Of a stretch of 64,000 nt of DNA, positions 19,017 to 28,868 are shown piece after piece. The notes under the pieces are model-generated. The model worked only from the letters and a program-made list of their open reading frames with translations, ran no database searches and had not been told where the DNA came from. The first letter of the stretch is position 1; each line of letters opens with the position of its first letter. Location: assembly GCA_003134995.1 (NCBI GenBank), contig PLDC01000025.1, positions 120,882 through 184,881 on the forward strand, in the 5' to 3' direction. Both the position numbers and the translations under genes were made by a program. Source of the stretch: Acidobacteriaceae bacterium (lineage in GTDB: Bacteria > Acidobacteriota > Terriglobia > Terriglobales > Acidobacteriaceae).

Positions 19017-19775
19017 AGCCGCGTTCTGGTGGTGGAAGATGAAGCGCATCTGGCGCAGGGATTGCGCTTCAATCTGGAGGCCGAAGGATATTCCGCCGAG
19101 GTGGTAGGCGATGGCGAAGAGGCCACGCAGCTCTTACTCGATAAGAAAGAAAACTTCGATGCCATCGTGCTCGACATCATGCTGCCCGGCAAAGACGGCT
19201 TTAGAGTAGTTTCGGAATTGCGCGCGGCGCGGAATTATGTTCCGGTGCTGATGCTGACGGCTCGCGGCAGTCCTGAAGATGTGTTGAAAGGCTTCGCCGC
19301 TGGCGCCGACGATTATCTGCCTAAGCCTTTCGATCTGTCGATTCTGCTGGCGCGTTTGCAGGGATTGCTGCGGCGCAGCCAGTGGATGCGAGGGCAGTCC
19401 GCGGCAAGCTCAGAGACTGTGGTCGACTCTGCATCTGATCCGCGCAGCGTGACTGACTTCGGAACTTTTTCTTTCAACGGCAAGACTATCGACTTCGGCA
19501 CGCTCGAACTGCGCACCGCCGGCCATGTGGTTCACCTCACGCTGATGGAATCGGAACTGCTGCGCCACCTGGTTCGCAACGATGGCCGCGTAGTTTCCCG
19601 CAAGCAGATTCTCGAAGAGGTCTGGGGCCTGCATGAAGATACAGATACGCGCGCCATCGACAACTTCATGGTCCGCCTGCGGCGCTATATCGAAGATGAT
19701 CCCGCGCAACCCCGGCACCTACTCACGGTGCGCGGCGTGGGCTACCGGTTTCTGGCGAATCCGGAAAAGAAATGA
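19014..19775 (+). CDS. OmpR/PhoB-type response regulator
   Basis: 253 residues. A receiver domain (1-125) has acidic pair Glu8/Asp9, phospho-acceptor Asp54 in VLDIMLPGKDG, the switch Thr in MLTARG and Lys in LPKPF. A winged-helix DNA-binding domain (about 150-250) follows, with RKQILEEVWG and the C-terminal VRGVGYRF. It pairs with the histidine kinase just upstream. Its start codon is the last ATG of an ATGA relay, so its translation should depend on upstream ribosomes. The target genes are unknown. Confidence 0.93.
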   Translation: MSRVLVVEDEAHLAQGLRFNLEAEGYSAEVVGDGEEATQLLLDKKENFDAIVLDIMLPGKDGFRVVSELRAARNYVPVLMLTARGSPEDVLKGFAAGADDYLPKPFDLSILLARLQGLLRRSQWMRGQSAASSETVVDSASDPRSVTDFGTFSFNGKTIDFGTLELRTAGHVVHLTLMESELLRHLVRNDGRVVSRKQILEEVWGLHEDTDTRAIDNFMVRLRRYIEDDPAQPRHLLTVRGVGYRFLANPEKK

Positions 19776-19855
19776 TAATGGCCAGCGAGCGGCGGGCAGT
19801 TCGATCAAATGCTCCGCCGCGTACTGGCCACTTCTGCGCTGGCTTAGCGAATCCC

Positions 19856-20320
19856 TTACTGCTTGTCGTAGACCGAAACGCTCTCCATCTTCATGCCCAT
19901 CGAATCCATTCCAGACGCGGTGAGCGTGCGGCTCTTGCCGTCGGGCGCAAGTACGATCGTCCCAGTAATCGTAACTTTGCCGCCCTTCTTAACGGTTAAC
20001 TCCAGATGATGGTCATCGATCTGCTTGATGGACCGCGTATCTGAGGTAGGGTCGCCGGTTACGGGATAATCCTTGCCGTCGAATTTGCCTGTCCACACAT
20101 TGTGGGTAGGCTTGCCCTGGCCATCGACGCCATCCACCGTGGCTTTGATGTTGTCGCCGGCGGCCTCGTACTTTACCATCGTGTTTTTCGAAGCTCCGGC
20201 AGGTATTTTCGATTTGGCGTCGTTCAGCTTCCAGGTCCCCATGTTTGGATTTTGCGCGAAACAAATGCTTAGACCGACAAACAGCATCACCAGCGTTAAT
20301 ACGGTTGCTCTTGTTTTCAA
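19856..20320 (-). CDS. Small secreted protein of unknown function
   Basis: 154 residues. A clear signal peptide (KTRATVLTLVMLFVGLSICF, then AQ) precedes a beta-rich domain starting NPNMGTWKLNDAKSKIP. Proteins of this style are frequent in Acidobacteriota and resemble lipocalin-like or beta-barrel folds, but I cannot assign one. The TTG at 20320 is chosen because GGAGG lies 5 nt before it and the signal peptide begins there; the frame continues upstream to 20380 without support. It converges on the response regulator gene. Confidence 0.7.
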   Translation of the reverse strand: MKTRATVLTLVMLFVGLSICFAQNPNMGTWKLNDAKSKIPAGASKNTMVKYEAAGDNIKATVDGVDGQGKPTHNVWTGKFDGKDYPVTGDPTSDTRSIKQIDDHHLELTVKKGGKVTITGTIVLAPDGKSRTLTASGMDSMGMKMESVSVYDKQ

Positions 20321-20430
20321 TGTTGCCTCCAGGGTGAGAAACGGTTGGCTCGCGAGCGAGCACTGCATTCTAGGGTTCAAGGTACCCTTTGTGCAACCCT
20401 CAAGGTGGCTCGGGGTCTTCGGGGGAAACT

Positions 20431-22110
20431 CTACGCGCGGCAGAGTTCGGCGACCATGGTCTCCCGCCGCTGCAACGCCAAACCATCCACGCGGTTAAGA
20501 ATCATCGCGTAGGCCGAGATCGAAATCGCGGACAATATTAACAAAATCAAGGTCGCGATCCAGAAATTGCCGTAAAGCCGCGCGATCCAGAACGCGCCGA
20601 CTCCCACGCCGACGACGAAAACCTGCACTCCTAAGCTGATCAGCACCGTTGTCTGCGAGGCGCGCTGACGGCCGAACGAGGAGTAGTCCAATTTCTTCGG
20701 AGCGTAAAGCGAGAGCAGATTACCGGCGGAAAAGTTGATCGGCGCGGCGAACAGCAAGCCCGCTAGCGCGGCGATGGTGACGTCAAGTGCGGGCCGTCCA
20801 TAGAGGAAGCTGACCGCAATCCACGCGAAGACTACTTCTATCGTCAGGATGCCGGCATGGGTGAGATTCTTCGCCAATACAATTTCGCGAAATCTCACCG
20901 GGGACGCATAGAAGAACTGAATGCCGCCTGCGTCTCCGCCGAAATTGTTGTAAGCGAGATTCGTCAGCATCAACAGCGTGTATCCCACGGCGGCGGGAAA
21001 TGCCATGTCGGGCGCGCGCGAAAGAAAAACTCCTGAGTGCCGGGCAGAGTTCATCGCCCCGAAACGGAAGACGAACAACACGAAAAGCGGCGCGATCAGT
21101 GAGATCAGCATGGGACCGCTGCGTATAAGGTACCGAATTTCTTTTTCGAAGACCGCGGCCACGGGAGCGGAGAATCCGGGCAGATTCCATCCCAGCCGGA
21201 GCGACCTGTCTTTCTCTTGCGGCACAACCGACGCGGCCGCGACCTCGCTCAAATTCTCGCCGCGGTACTGCGCCCGCAGCCGCACGTGCAGGCAGTAGCC
21301 AGTCACCAGCACAAAAGCGCACAACAGCGTGAGCGAACTGAATCCCGTCATGAATCGCGAAAACACCGCCTGCGCAATGGCATCTGCGGCGAGCCCCGGC
21401 GGAAGCATCCCCTGCACCGGAGCCAGAACGTCGATGTATCGCTGCAAAGATTCGTGTGGGGCAGAACCCGGCCGCCTCTCGAAATGTCGTATGAGCGGCC
21501 CGATCAACTGAAAACTCAGCATCAAGAGCACAAACAGAATGCCCATGATCTCGCGCGTGCGGCGCTGCGCGAGCCAGCGCTCCACCCACGCAAATACCAT
21601 CTGCATCAACAGAAGATTGAAGGCGGCAAACGCCAGTAAAACGAGCGCCGCCCAGGGCAGCAACTCCGGCTTCGCAAAACCCACGCCGATCAGAACTCCA
21701 AACGACCAAAGGCTGCCCAGAGCGGTCGCCGGGTCGAACATGCCGTAGGCTATCCGCACCAGAAAATACGAGCCGTAACTTAGCGGAAAGCGCAGCAGAT
21801 CAGAGGAATCCGGATTGTTGGAGAATGCCGTCGCCATAACAGGGAAGACTTGCCAGAAGATAAAAACGAACCACAGGGGAAGGGCGATCATCTCGGGCTT
21901 GCCTGCCGAGATCGCAAAATATGCCGCGATCCCCATTCCAAACGCGCCGCCGAGTCCGCCGATGGCGAACGCGAACGCCACCATGATTTGCGAGACCAGC
22001 TCTAGCATGCCCCGCGTGCTGCGCAGCGAGTTGACGAAAAGCCGCCAGCGCAGCCAGGCGATGGCCGCGAGTTGTCCACGCCTGTGCAGCGTAGGGTTGA
22101 GTTCAGTCAT
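20431..22110 (-). CDS. ABC-2 type transporter permease
   Basis: 559 residues and about 10-12 hydrophobic helices in two blocks separated by a soluble stretch (about 290-330). It is the membrane subunit of an exporter whose ATPase is encoded at 23656-24471. The start ATG overlaps the stop of the DUF393-MBL gene (ATGA, 22107-22110), so it is translationally coupled. The substrate is unknown. It resembles large ABC-2 permeases of bacitracin/antibiotic or heavily processed lipid exporters only in general layout. Confidence 0.85.
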   Translation of the reverse strand: MTELNPTLHRRGQLAAIAWLRWRLFVNSLRSTRGMLELVSQIMVAFAFAIGGLGGAFGMGIAAYFAISAGKPEMIALPLWFVFIFWQVFPVMATAFSNNPDSSDLLRFPLSYGSYFLVRIAYGMFDPATALGSLWSFGVLIGVGFAKPELLPWAALVLLAFAAFNLLLMQMVFAWVERWLAQRRTREIMGILFVLLMLSFQLIGPLIRHFERRPGSAPHESLQRYIDVLAPVQGMLPPGLAADAIAQAVFSRFMTGFSSLTLLCAFVLVTGYCLHVRLRAQYRGENLSEVAAASVVPQEKDRSLRLGWNLPGFSAPVAAVFEKEIRYLIRSGPMLISLIAPLFVLFVFRFGAMNSARHSGVFLSRAPDMAFPAAVGYTLLMLTNLAYNNFGGDAGGIQFFYASPVRFREIVLAKNLTHAGILTIEVVFAWIAVSFLYGRPALDVTIAALAGLLFAAPINFSAGNLLSLYAPKKLDYSSFGRQRASQTTVLISLGVQVFVVGVGVGAFWIARLYGNFWIATLILLILSAISISAYAMILNRVDGLALQRRETMVAELCRA

Positions 22111-23642
22111 GGGCGCAGCTCGTCTCTTCCCGAAATCCGCACTTCGTACACGGTCGGAAGCAGTTCCGTGCCGGTACGAACAAAGCTCCGCACCAGCTCA
22201 GTGCGCGAGAAATGACCAAGGCTCAGAAGCCGGATGCATTCGTCCGTAGCGCAGCTCTCCCACGACGTCCGTCTGCCCCACGGAAAACAACTGGCCTCGA
22301 TGACACGTACGGGAAGCCGCTCCTGAAATCCCGCTTCAATCTGTTCGCGCAGCCATCGCAGGTATTCGAGCTTTTGTGATATGGCAACTTTCGGATCCTG
22401 CCGGATCACGACGCCGGGAAAATTGGGAATATCGGCCCGCAACGTGTGAATGTGTCCATGCCCTTCGACAAGAATTTCAATATCAAGTTCCATCAGCCGT
22501 TCGAGACTCGCAAGCCATTTCAGGCTGTCCACGTCAGGGTTAGGGGTCGCAAAATAGCTCCCCATGAAGGCGTCGCCCGCCAGCAGCAACTTCTCCTTGG
22601 GATCGTACAGAACGATGTGGTCATCGCAATGTCCAGGAGTCGCCAACACCTGCAAGTAGCCGGAAGCCGTATCTACGGTCTCGCCCAGAATGTGATAGGG
22701 CGGCTTCAAGTTTGGAGGCTGCCCGATGATGACAGCGCGCACCCACGGCAGCTTTTTGAATGGCGTCAGGAATTCGGCAGTCATCGCTGAAACCCACACC
22801 GGAGCGCCGGTACGCTCAGAGAGCCAATTGAGGTTGCCGACGTGTTCCTCGTGCGCATGAGTTGCTACGACTTTCGCGATTCTGGGTTTTGCGCGTTGCA
22901 GGTGCGCCGTGAGCGATCGCCGCATCTTGGGTGAGCCTGGATCGACTGCGACTCCGTCATAGACCACTGCCGTGAACAGTTCGCCGAACAGCAGCGGGAC
23001 TGTGTTGGGTAAGACGCCGTTCAGGAAGAAAATGGTCAGCTTGCCGTCCAGCAGATCAAGCCGCCGGTGGTAAGCCCGGAAGAAAATACTCACTCTCTGC
23101 GCGGCTCCACTGAGTCCCGACCACAGAACAAGTGGCAGCCGAATGAAGAAGCCCAATAGGTAACATGACCAGAACGCGGACAATTTCGCTTGTCGTCGCA
23201 CTGTCTCCGGCTTTGCTACGCGGCAAGTGCCCCCTCGACATTTGCTGAGGGAGTACCTGTTCGCAGCAACGAACCCGTAGCAGATCCGCCCTAATTGGCG
23301 AAAAGGGAACCACTCTCCCATCACGCCGATGAGCCGCGTCAACGGGAACAAACGCGCCAGGCAAGTGACCGCATCCCACCCGGCATAAATTTCACCTTCA
23401 GGGGCCACGACATGTAACTGGCGCAGGCAATCGTCCATCCTGAGCCGGGAATCGCAGGCGGATAACGCCGCTTCACTGATGGGCAGGCAGATCGTCTTGT
23501 GCTCGCGGTCGAGGGTTTTCAGCCACGATACGCAAGCCTGACAAATCTCGCACTGGCCGTCGTACAGCGCTCGGTAGACGGGCTGAGCGCACTTTTTGTC
23601 AGTGGTCGCCGCCGCAGTCTCGGCCAATAATTCGTTGTCCAT
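22107..23642 (-). CDS. Fusion of a DUF393 (DCC thiol) domain and a metallo-beta-lactamase-fold hydrolase
   Basis: 511 residues. The N-terminal domain (about 20-145) is of the DUF393/DCC thiol-oxidoreductase-like type, with YDGQCEICQAC (Cys31, Cys34) and the AGWDAV region. After a hydrophobic linker (about 157-180) comes an MBL domain (about 200-420) with THAHEEHVGN (His262, His264, Glu266, His267), TPGHCDDH (His338), AGDAF (Asp357) and EGHGHIH. The usual Asp of HxHxDH is Glu266. It sits between the ATPase and permease genes of an ABC exporter: 13 nt after the ATPase stop and overlapping the permease by 4 nt. The ATG at 23642 is chosen because the frame upstream runs into the ATPase gene. It may act on the exported compound; this is inference from position. 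Confidence 0.85.
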   Translation of the reverse strand: MDNELLAETAAATTDKKCAQPVYRALYDGQCEICQACVSWLKTLDREHKTICLPISEAALSACDSRLRMDDCLRQLHVVAPEGEIYAGWDAVTCLARLFPLTRLIGVMGEWFPFRQLGRICYGFVAANRYSLSKCRGGTCRVAKPETVRRQAKLSAFWSCYLLGFFIRLPLVLWSGLSGAAQRVSIFFRAYHRRLDLLDGKLTIFFLNGVLPNTVPLLFGELFTAVVYDGVAVDPGSPKMRRSLTAHLQRAKPRIAKVVATHAHEEHVGNLNWLSERTGAPVWVSAMTAEFLTPFKKLPWVRAVIIGQPPNLKPPYHILGETVDTASGYLQVLATPGHCDDHIVLYDPKEKLLLAGDAFMGSYFATPNPDVDSLKWLASLERLMELDIEILVEGHGHIHTLRADIPNFPGVVIRQDPKVAISQKLEYLRWLREQIEAGFQERLPVRVIEASCFPWGRRTSWESCATDECIRLLSLGHFSRTELVRSFVRTGTELLPTVYEVRISGRDELRP

Positions 23643-23655
23643 GCGTCTACTTCCC

Positions 23656-24471
23656 TTACCCCAGCCAAGAAAGCTCCTGCTCGGTCCGGCGCGAGCCACC
23701 GACCGTGCGCAGGAAAATCTGTTCCAGCGTCATCTTTTCGCCGGATGGAGTCGCAACTTCATCGGATCCCGCTGTCGTCTGCGCTTCCACGCCGGCGCGC
23801 AACTCCTCCAGCGATCCCTGCGCAACCAGGCGTCCACGATGAATGATGGCGACGTGACTGCACAGCCGCTCCACGATTTCCAGCACATGCGAGGTCAGAA
23901 AAATCGTAGCTCCGCGCGCGATCATGCCTTGAAGCATTGCCTTCAGAGTTCCAGCTGCAATAGCATCTACGCCTTCGAACGGTTCGTCGAGAAACAATAC
24001 TTTCGGACCATGAATCACAGCCGCCGCCATCGCCAGCTTCTTCTGCATGCCGTGCGAATAGTCGGTGACCAACTTCTTCGGCTGGTCGGCGAGCTGCATG
24101 AAATCGAGTAGTTCGGCAGTCCGCTTGGCCGCAGTCTCGCGGTCGAGTCCATACATGCGTCCCGCAAAGTTCAGAAACTCCGATCCCGTCAACCGCCCAA
24201 ACAGAGCCATGCCTTCGGGCACAACCCCGATCTGCCGCTTCACTTCGACAGGACTCTTTTCCAAATCCAGTCCAAGAATTTCGATACGCCCCGAACTGGG
24301 GGCCAGCAGACCGGTAAGCATCTTGATCGTCGTAGATTTACCCGCGCCGTTGGGACCGAGAAAGCCGAAAAATTGTCCCGGTGCCACGCGCAGGTCGATG
24401 CCATCGACGGCGATCAATTCTCCGAAACGGCGGGTCAAGCCTTGGGTTGCGATGGTGGGAGCGGCATCCAT
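23656..24471 (-). CDS. ABC transporter ATP-binding protein
   Basis: 271 residues. Walker A GPNGAGKST, the Q-loop region, signature YSHGMQKKLAMAAAV (YSHGM instead of LSGGQ, common in ABC-2 exporters), Walker B VLFLDEPFEGVD and switch His in LTSHVLEIVE. It is the first gene of a three-gene exporter operon. The 35-residue tail after the core is variable. Substrate unknown. Confidence 0.93.
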   Translation of the reverse strand: MDAAPTIATQGLTRRFGELIAVDGIDLRVAPGQFFGFLGPNGAGKSTTIKMLTGLLAPSSGRIEILGLDLEKSPVEVKRQIGVVPEGMALFGRLTGSEFLNFAGRMYGLDRETAAKRTAELLDFMQLADQPKKLVTDYSHGMQKKLAMAAAVIHGPKVLFLDEPFEGVDAIAAGTLKAMLQGMIARGATIFLTSHVLEIVERLCSHVAIIHRGRLVAQGSLEELRAGVEAQTTAGSDEVATPSGEKMTLEQIFLRTVGGSRRTEQELSWLG

Positions 24472-24549
24472 GAAACTTCTGAATCTAGCACAACGCTGAA
24501 GTTGCTGCCCTTGGCGGTTTCAGATCGCCCGCCTACTTTTTACAAATTC

Positions 24550-24580
24550 ATGACATTTGCGTTCCTCGCTGGTGTATAAA
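24550..24580 (+). promoter_or_regulatory. Possible promoter for the GloVer gene
   Basis: ATGACA (24550-24555) and TATAAA (24575-24580) with a 19-nt spacer lie 53 nt before the ATG at 24633. The spacing is slightly long. Confidence 0.4.
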
Positions 24581-24632
24581 AGGGGCGATCAAGCCGCCCG
24601 CGCGACTCTCGCGCTTACCGGAGGGGTATCCC

Positions 24633-25854
24633 ATGAAAGAAAAGTTCGTGCTCGCCGTTTTTTTCGCGCTGTTCGCCAGTTTGGCCCACGCGGGAAACTC
24701 AGCGCCAGTCCCGGTCTACACCTTCATCTGCAACGGCAGCGGATTAGGCCCCTGCCCCAATGGCGGTCGCACAGATTCTCTGATCCTCGGCTCCGATGGC
24801 AATTTTTACGGCGCCGCCCAGATTACTACGTGGGAAACCAGCTTGGTCACTGGAGGAAATGTATTCTCGCTCACACCTGCCGGCAAGTTTACCGTGCTGC
24901 ACACTTTCACGCCGGGAGTTAATAAAAATTTTCCGGACGGCGACCTGCCCGGCGCTCTGATCGAAGGCCCGGATGGAAATCTCTACGGCGAAACCATCTA
25001 CGGCGGGATCGATGGCTGCGATGGCGACTGCGGCTATGGCGTGCTGTTCCGGGTAAGCAGGACCGGAACCGGATTTCAGTTGGTGCACAAATTCTGCTCC
25101 CAAACCGACTGCTCCGATGGAAATGGGCCCTCCGCCATGGTGCTCGGGAACTGACGGCAATCTGTACGGCACCACCACCTCCGGCGGCGCCAACTATGTT
25201 GGTACCCTCTTCCGGGTTACCCCGTCATCCGGCGCCTACGAGGTTGTTTTCAATTTCAGTTCCACCTCCGGCGGGGAATATCCCTCCAACCTCACCGTTG
25301 GTTCCAACGGCACTTTCTACGGACAGTCTTCTGCGCCCGCGGGCAAGTTCCTGTTTAACTACACGCCCGCAACTGGAGTAATGACCACGGCCCCGCTGAA
25401 CTTTCCGACGCTTTCCGCTGGAAGCGGGTTAGCCCTTGGCCCGAACGGAAATTTTTACGGGTTCTACTTTATTTATGGCGTCAACGGCGTGAGCCTGTTC
25501 GAAGTGGAACCGAACGGCAGCAATCTTACGATTTTCCCCTTCTACAACACCATTGACGGCGGCGGCAGCCCGGATGGCTTGCTGCTCGCCAGCGACGGCA
25601 ACTTCTGGGTCGCCAATTTTAACGGCAGCAGCGAATACGGTAACATCATTTCGCTTTCGCCTACCGACGGATCGTTGCTGCAAACCATCTCGCCCTTCGG
25701 CACAACGTCATCGGTGGGAGGTTGGCCGTCGCAACTTATTCAGGCGAAAGACGGCACCCTCTGGGGCTCGACCTACATTTACGGTGACGCTACCAAAGGC
25801 CACTTCGCCCTCGGCACAGTCTTTAGCTTGAACGAGGGCTTGCCGCCGCGCTAA
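24633..25854 (+). pseudogene. Frameshifted secreted GloVer-repeat (choice-of-anchor tandem repeat) protein
   Basis: A signal peptide (KEKFVLAVFFALFASLAHAG) and repeated DGNLYG / DGNFYG blades followed by GG and LFRV motifs mark an acidobacterial GloVer-containing tandem repeat protein, probably a secreted propeller-like protein. The reading frame is broken once. The first part (24633-25154) ends at a TGA after MVLGN, while the repeat continues in the +1 frame (SGTDGNLYGTTTSGGA) to 25854. Removing one G from the GGG at 25146-25148 restores MVLGTDGNLYG and gives one protein of about 406 residues. This is either a recent mutation or a sequencing error. No other damage is visible. Confidence 0.85.
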
Positions 25855-26070
25855 GCGCGCCTTCTGTGAAATCGATACAGGGGGTCTCTTCTCCGCGCGT
25901 GTGCCACGCAGGGGAGGGACTGTTTCTTGTCCCCATTCCAAGCCGTTACGAAACCGGAACAGAACCTGATTCTGCTGCCAAATGTCTCCTTGTTTGTGAT
26001 AAAGTCCTTTTCCTTTACAACCTCAAGTTGCAAGGTTGGGGCCTCGCCCGTTCTTCTTTAGGAGGTTACG

Positions 26071-27186
26071 GTGGCCAAGAATATAGTTGTCTGCTGCGAC
26101 GGAACCGGAAACCAGTTCGGCGACAACAACTCGAATGTCGTGAAGCTCTATAGCGTCCTGATCATCGATGGTAAGCAACAGGTCGGCTATTACCATCCTG
26201 GCGTGGGCACCATGGGTTCGCCTACCTCGCGTAACAATGTCAGCGAACTTTGGTCGACAGTGATGGGACTTGCCTTTGGAGCGGGATTGCTGGACAACGT
26301 CAGCGACGCGTACCGGTACCTGATGGATGTCTATGAAGATGGAGACAACGTCTATCTGTTTGGTTTCAGCCGCGGCGCGTACACAGTGCGGGCGCTTGCC
26401 GGCGTGCTGCATATGTACGGATTGCTGTGTCCCGGCAACGACGGTCTGATTCCTTATATCATCCGAATGTACGCGAGGAAGACCCGCGCCGCTGCGGGAA
26501 TGACTCAAACCCTCAAGGTGGCCGACGGTTTTAAAGCGACATTCTGCCGTCCCTGCCCGCTGCATTTAGTGGGAGTCTGGGATACGGTCAGCTCGGTTGG
26601 GTGGATCTGGGATCCTCTTAAACTTCCTTATACCGCGCAGAATCCAGAAATGGCCAACGGCCGTCACGCGGTTTCGATCGATGAGCGCCGCTGTTATTTT
26701 CGAAACAATTTGTGGGGAGAAAAGCTTCCCAGCCAAAATAGTCTGAAGCAAGTTTGGTTCGCCGGTGTGCACTCGGACGTCGGTGGCTCTTACGCGCCAG
26801 CGCTGAGCGGGCTATCGCAGATTTCCCTGGAGTGGATGCTCTGCGAAGCAGTTCCGCTTGGACTTTTGGTCAATCCGGAGAAAGCCAATCAAGTACTGGG
26901 AAGGGTTCCGCCTCCTCCGCCGTTCCCAACCGACCCGGCGCAGAAGATCAATATCTCGCTGAAAAATTTCTGGTGGATTCTGGAATTTCTCCCACACTCT
27001 TATTACGATTTCGCAACCAGGAAGAAAAGATGTCGTATTCCACTGGGCGCACCCCGCCAGATTCCAGAGGGTTCCGTTCTGCACGAGACGGTGGCAGAAA
27101 AACTCAAGCTCGATCCAGACTACAAGCCGCCGAACTTGCCCAAGACCTCAAACGTTGAACCAAGAAACGCCTGCGTTTTTTCCTGA
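26071..27186 (+). CDS. DUF2235 family alpha/beta hydrolase
   Basis: 371 residues. The start region KNIVVCCDGTGNQFGDNNSNV is diagnostic of DUF2235. The nucleophile elbow is GFSRGAYTVRAL (GxSxG), and the HSDVGGSY segment supplies conserved acid/His residues. The family includes T6SS Tle1-like phospholipases and many standalone cytoplasmic members. No T6SS genes are nearby, and no signal peptide is seen. The start is a GTG with AGGAGG 6 nt upstream, so expression is likely efficient. Confidence 0.88.
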   Translation: MAKNIVVCCDGTGNQFGDNNSNVVKLYSVLIIDGKQQVGYYHPGVGTMGSPTSRNNVSELWSTVMGLAFGAGLLDNVSDAYRYLMDVYEDGDNVYLFGFSRGAYTVRALAGVLHMYGLLCPGNDGLIPYIIRMYARKTRAAAGMTQTLKVADGFKATFCRPCPLHLVGVWDTVSSVGWIWDPLKLPYTAQNPEMANGRHAVSIDERRCYFRNNLWGEKLPSQNSLKQVWFAGVHSDVGGSYAPALSGLSQISLEWMLCEAVPLGLLVNPEKANQVLGRVPPPPPFPTDPAQKINISLKNFWWILEFLPHSYYDFATRKKRCRIPLGAPRQIPEGSVLHETVAEKLKLDPDYKPPNLPKTSNVEPRNACVFS

Positions 27187-27193
27187 AACGAAA

Positions 27194-27218
27194 ACGCCCT
27201 GGCCGGCGGCCAGGGCGT
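27194..27218. terminator. Bidirectional terminator between DUF2235 and glnA
   Basis: Perfect 11-bp arms ACGCCCTGGCC (27194-27204) and GGCCAGGGCGT (27208-27218) with a 3-nt loop. The plus side continues CTTATAT; on the minus strand the hairpin is followed by TTTTCGTTTC. It serves convergent genes. Confidence 0.85.
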
Positions 27219-27242
27219 CTTATATGTCGAAAGCACGGGAGT

Positions 27243-28673
27243 CTAAAACTGATTCCACAAGAACTGGTTGTAGACCTCATGATGAAACTGTACTTCCGGA
27301 GCTTTAACAAAAGTTCCGAGAGATCGCGCGCACCGATCGGCCGCAGCCTGCTTCAGGTCTGCGTAGCGCCCCTTCACGTCCTCGCCGAGAAGTTTCGTAG
27401 TCCACTCAGCTTTACGGAAGTTTGCCAGCGCATCGTAAATGTTGTCTGGTAAGTAGCGTTCCGCCTGACGCAAGTTCTTGATCTTCGAAGTTTCGCCGTC
27501 GATGCCCGTCTTGAAGATCCCCAGCATCACCAGATATGGATTCGCGTCGGGAGCCACCGAGCGCACTTCTACGCGCATGCTTTTCTCGTTGCCGATCGGG
27601 ATGCGAATCATCGACCCACGATCGACCGCCGAAGCCTTGATCTGATTCGGCGCCTCGAAATGCGGGTCGAGACGGCGATAAGCGTTGACGCTCGGATTCA
27701 ACAGCAGGCATATGTCATTGCCGTGCGTGAGAATGCGGTCGACAAAAGCCCATCCCATCTTGCTGAGCTTCTCTTCGCCCTTGGCATCCCAGAACAAATT
27801 CTTGCTGCCGTCACTGATGGAAACGTTGGTATGCATGCCGCTCCCATTCACGCCCACCACGGGCTTGGGCAGGAACGACGCGGTGAGCCCCATGTGCGTG
27901 GCCACTTGTCGGCAGATCAGCTTGTAGAGTTGAATCTGATCGGCCGCAGCCACAACCTCACCATACCCGTAGTTGATTTCAAATTGCGAAGGCGCGACCT
28001 CTGGGTGATCCTTCTCATTTTGAAAGCCCATCGCCCGCTGCACTTCCGCAGTCGTATCAATGAACGTGCGCAGCGGATCGCCCGGCAGCGAGTGATAGTA
28101 CCCGCCGGTATTAACGTACTCAAACTTGCCCGTTTCGTTATAACGGCGCTCTGCGTCCGCGCCGTTGAACAGAAATCCTTCAATTTCGTTCGCAGCGTTG
28201 AGCGTGTATCCTTTCTTCTCGTGCAAAACGTCGGCGTAGTTCTTCAGCACGCCGCGAATGTCACCAGAATACGCCGTCCCGCCCTTATCGATCACTTCGC
28301 CGAAGACCAGCACTTTCCCGGCCCCAAACACATCGGCCGGACCCCAGTAGAACGCCGCCCAGTCGATCCCCAGACGCAGATCGCTCTCCCGCTGCGCCGT
28401 GAACCCGCGAATCGAAGAACCGTCGAACGTCAGGTTGTCCCAGCTCTTGATCAGGAATTTCTTGTCGTAATCCAGCATGTGCAGCCGGCCTTCAAGATCG
28501 CTGAACAGCACGGTCACAGCCTTAATCCGCTTCTCGTCGGTCAAATACTTCAACCGCTTTTCCTGCACCTTGTCAATCGGCTCCCGGTTCCGCCGCTGCT
28601 CCTTCGCCTCCAGATTCAGGTCTTCCAGTTCTTCGTAGGTGAGTGCCAGGAAATTACGCAATTCGTTGGGCAT
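27243..28673 (-). CDS. glnA: Glutamine synthetase, type I family
   Basis: 476 residues. It condenses ammonia and glutamate to glutamine with ATP. The beta-grasp N-terminal part has TFDGSSIRGF (SF-DGSS motif). The catalytic part has QFEINYGYGEVV, the ATP-site signature KPVVGVNGSGMHTNVS, and RRLDPHFEAPNQI and NPSVNAYRRL regions. The Tyr-containing adenylylation segment of enterobacterial enzymes is not evident, so feedback regulation is more likely than adenylylation. GGAAGG precedes the ATG by 6 nt. It stands alone without glnB or ntrBC. Confidence 0.93.
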   Translation of the reverse strand: MPNELRNFLALTYEELEDLNLEAKEQRRNREPIDKVQEKRLKYLTDEKRIKAVTVLFSDLEGRLHMLDYDKKFLIKSWDNLTFDGSSIRGFTAQRESDLRLGIDWAAFYWGPADVFGAGKVLVFGEVIDKGGTAYSGDIRGVLKNYADVLHEKKGYTLNAANEIEGFLFNGADAERRYNETGKFEYVNTGGYYHSLPGDPLRTFIDTTAEVQRAMGFQNEKDHPEVAPSQFEINYGYGEVVAAADQIQLYKLICRQVATHMGLTASFLPKPVVGVNGSGMHTNVSISDGSKNLFWDAKGEEKLSKMGWAFVDRILTHGNDICLLLNPSVNAYRRLDPHFEAPNQIKASAVDRGSMIRIPIGNEKSMRVEVRSVAPDANPYLVMLGIFKTGIDGETSKIKNLRQAERYLPDNIYDALANFRKAEWTTKLLGEDVKGRYADLKQAAADRCARSLGTFVKAPEVQFHHEVYNQFLWNQF

Positions 28674-28868
28674 GGATATCCTTCCGTCTCCTATGTCAGC
28701 AAAATGATGTCGGCAAGCAACCGCATGAATACAGGCAATTGAAATGGCTGGGCTTCAACCGAGAAGAATAACGCGAGTGCGCAGTCTCCGACAATCAAAA
28801 AAGCTGATCGAACCCATAAAAGAGATTTATTAAGATTCTCCTAATTCGCGTTCTTCTTATTGCACTAG

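Noticed and set aside
27660-28742. 360-codon plus-strand open frame
   Set aside because: Exact antisense of glnA.
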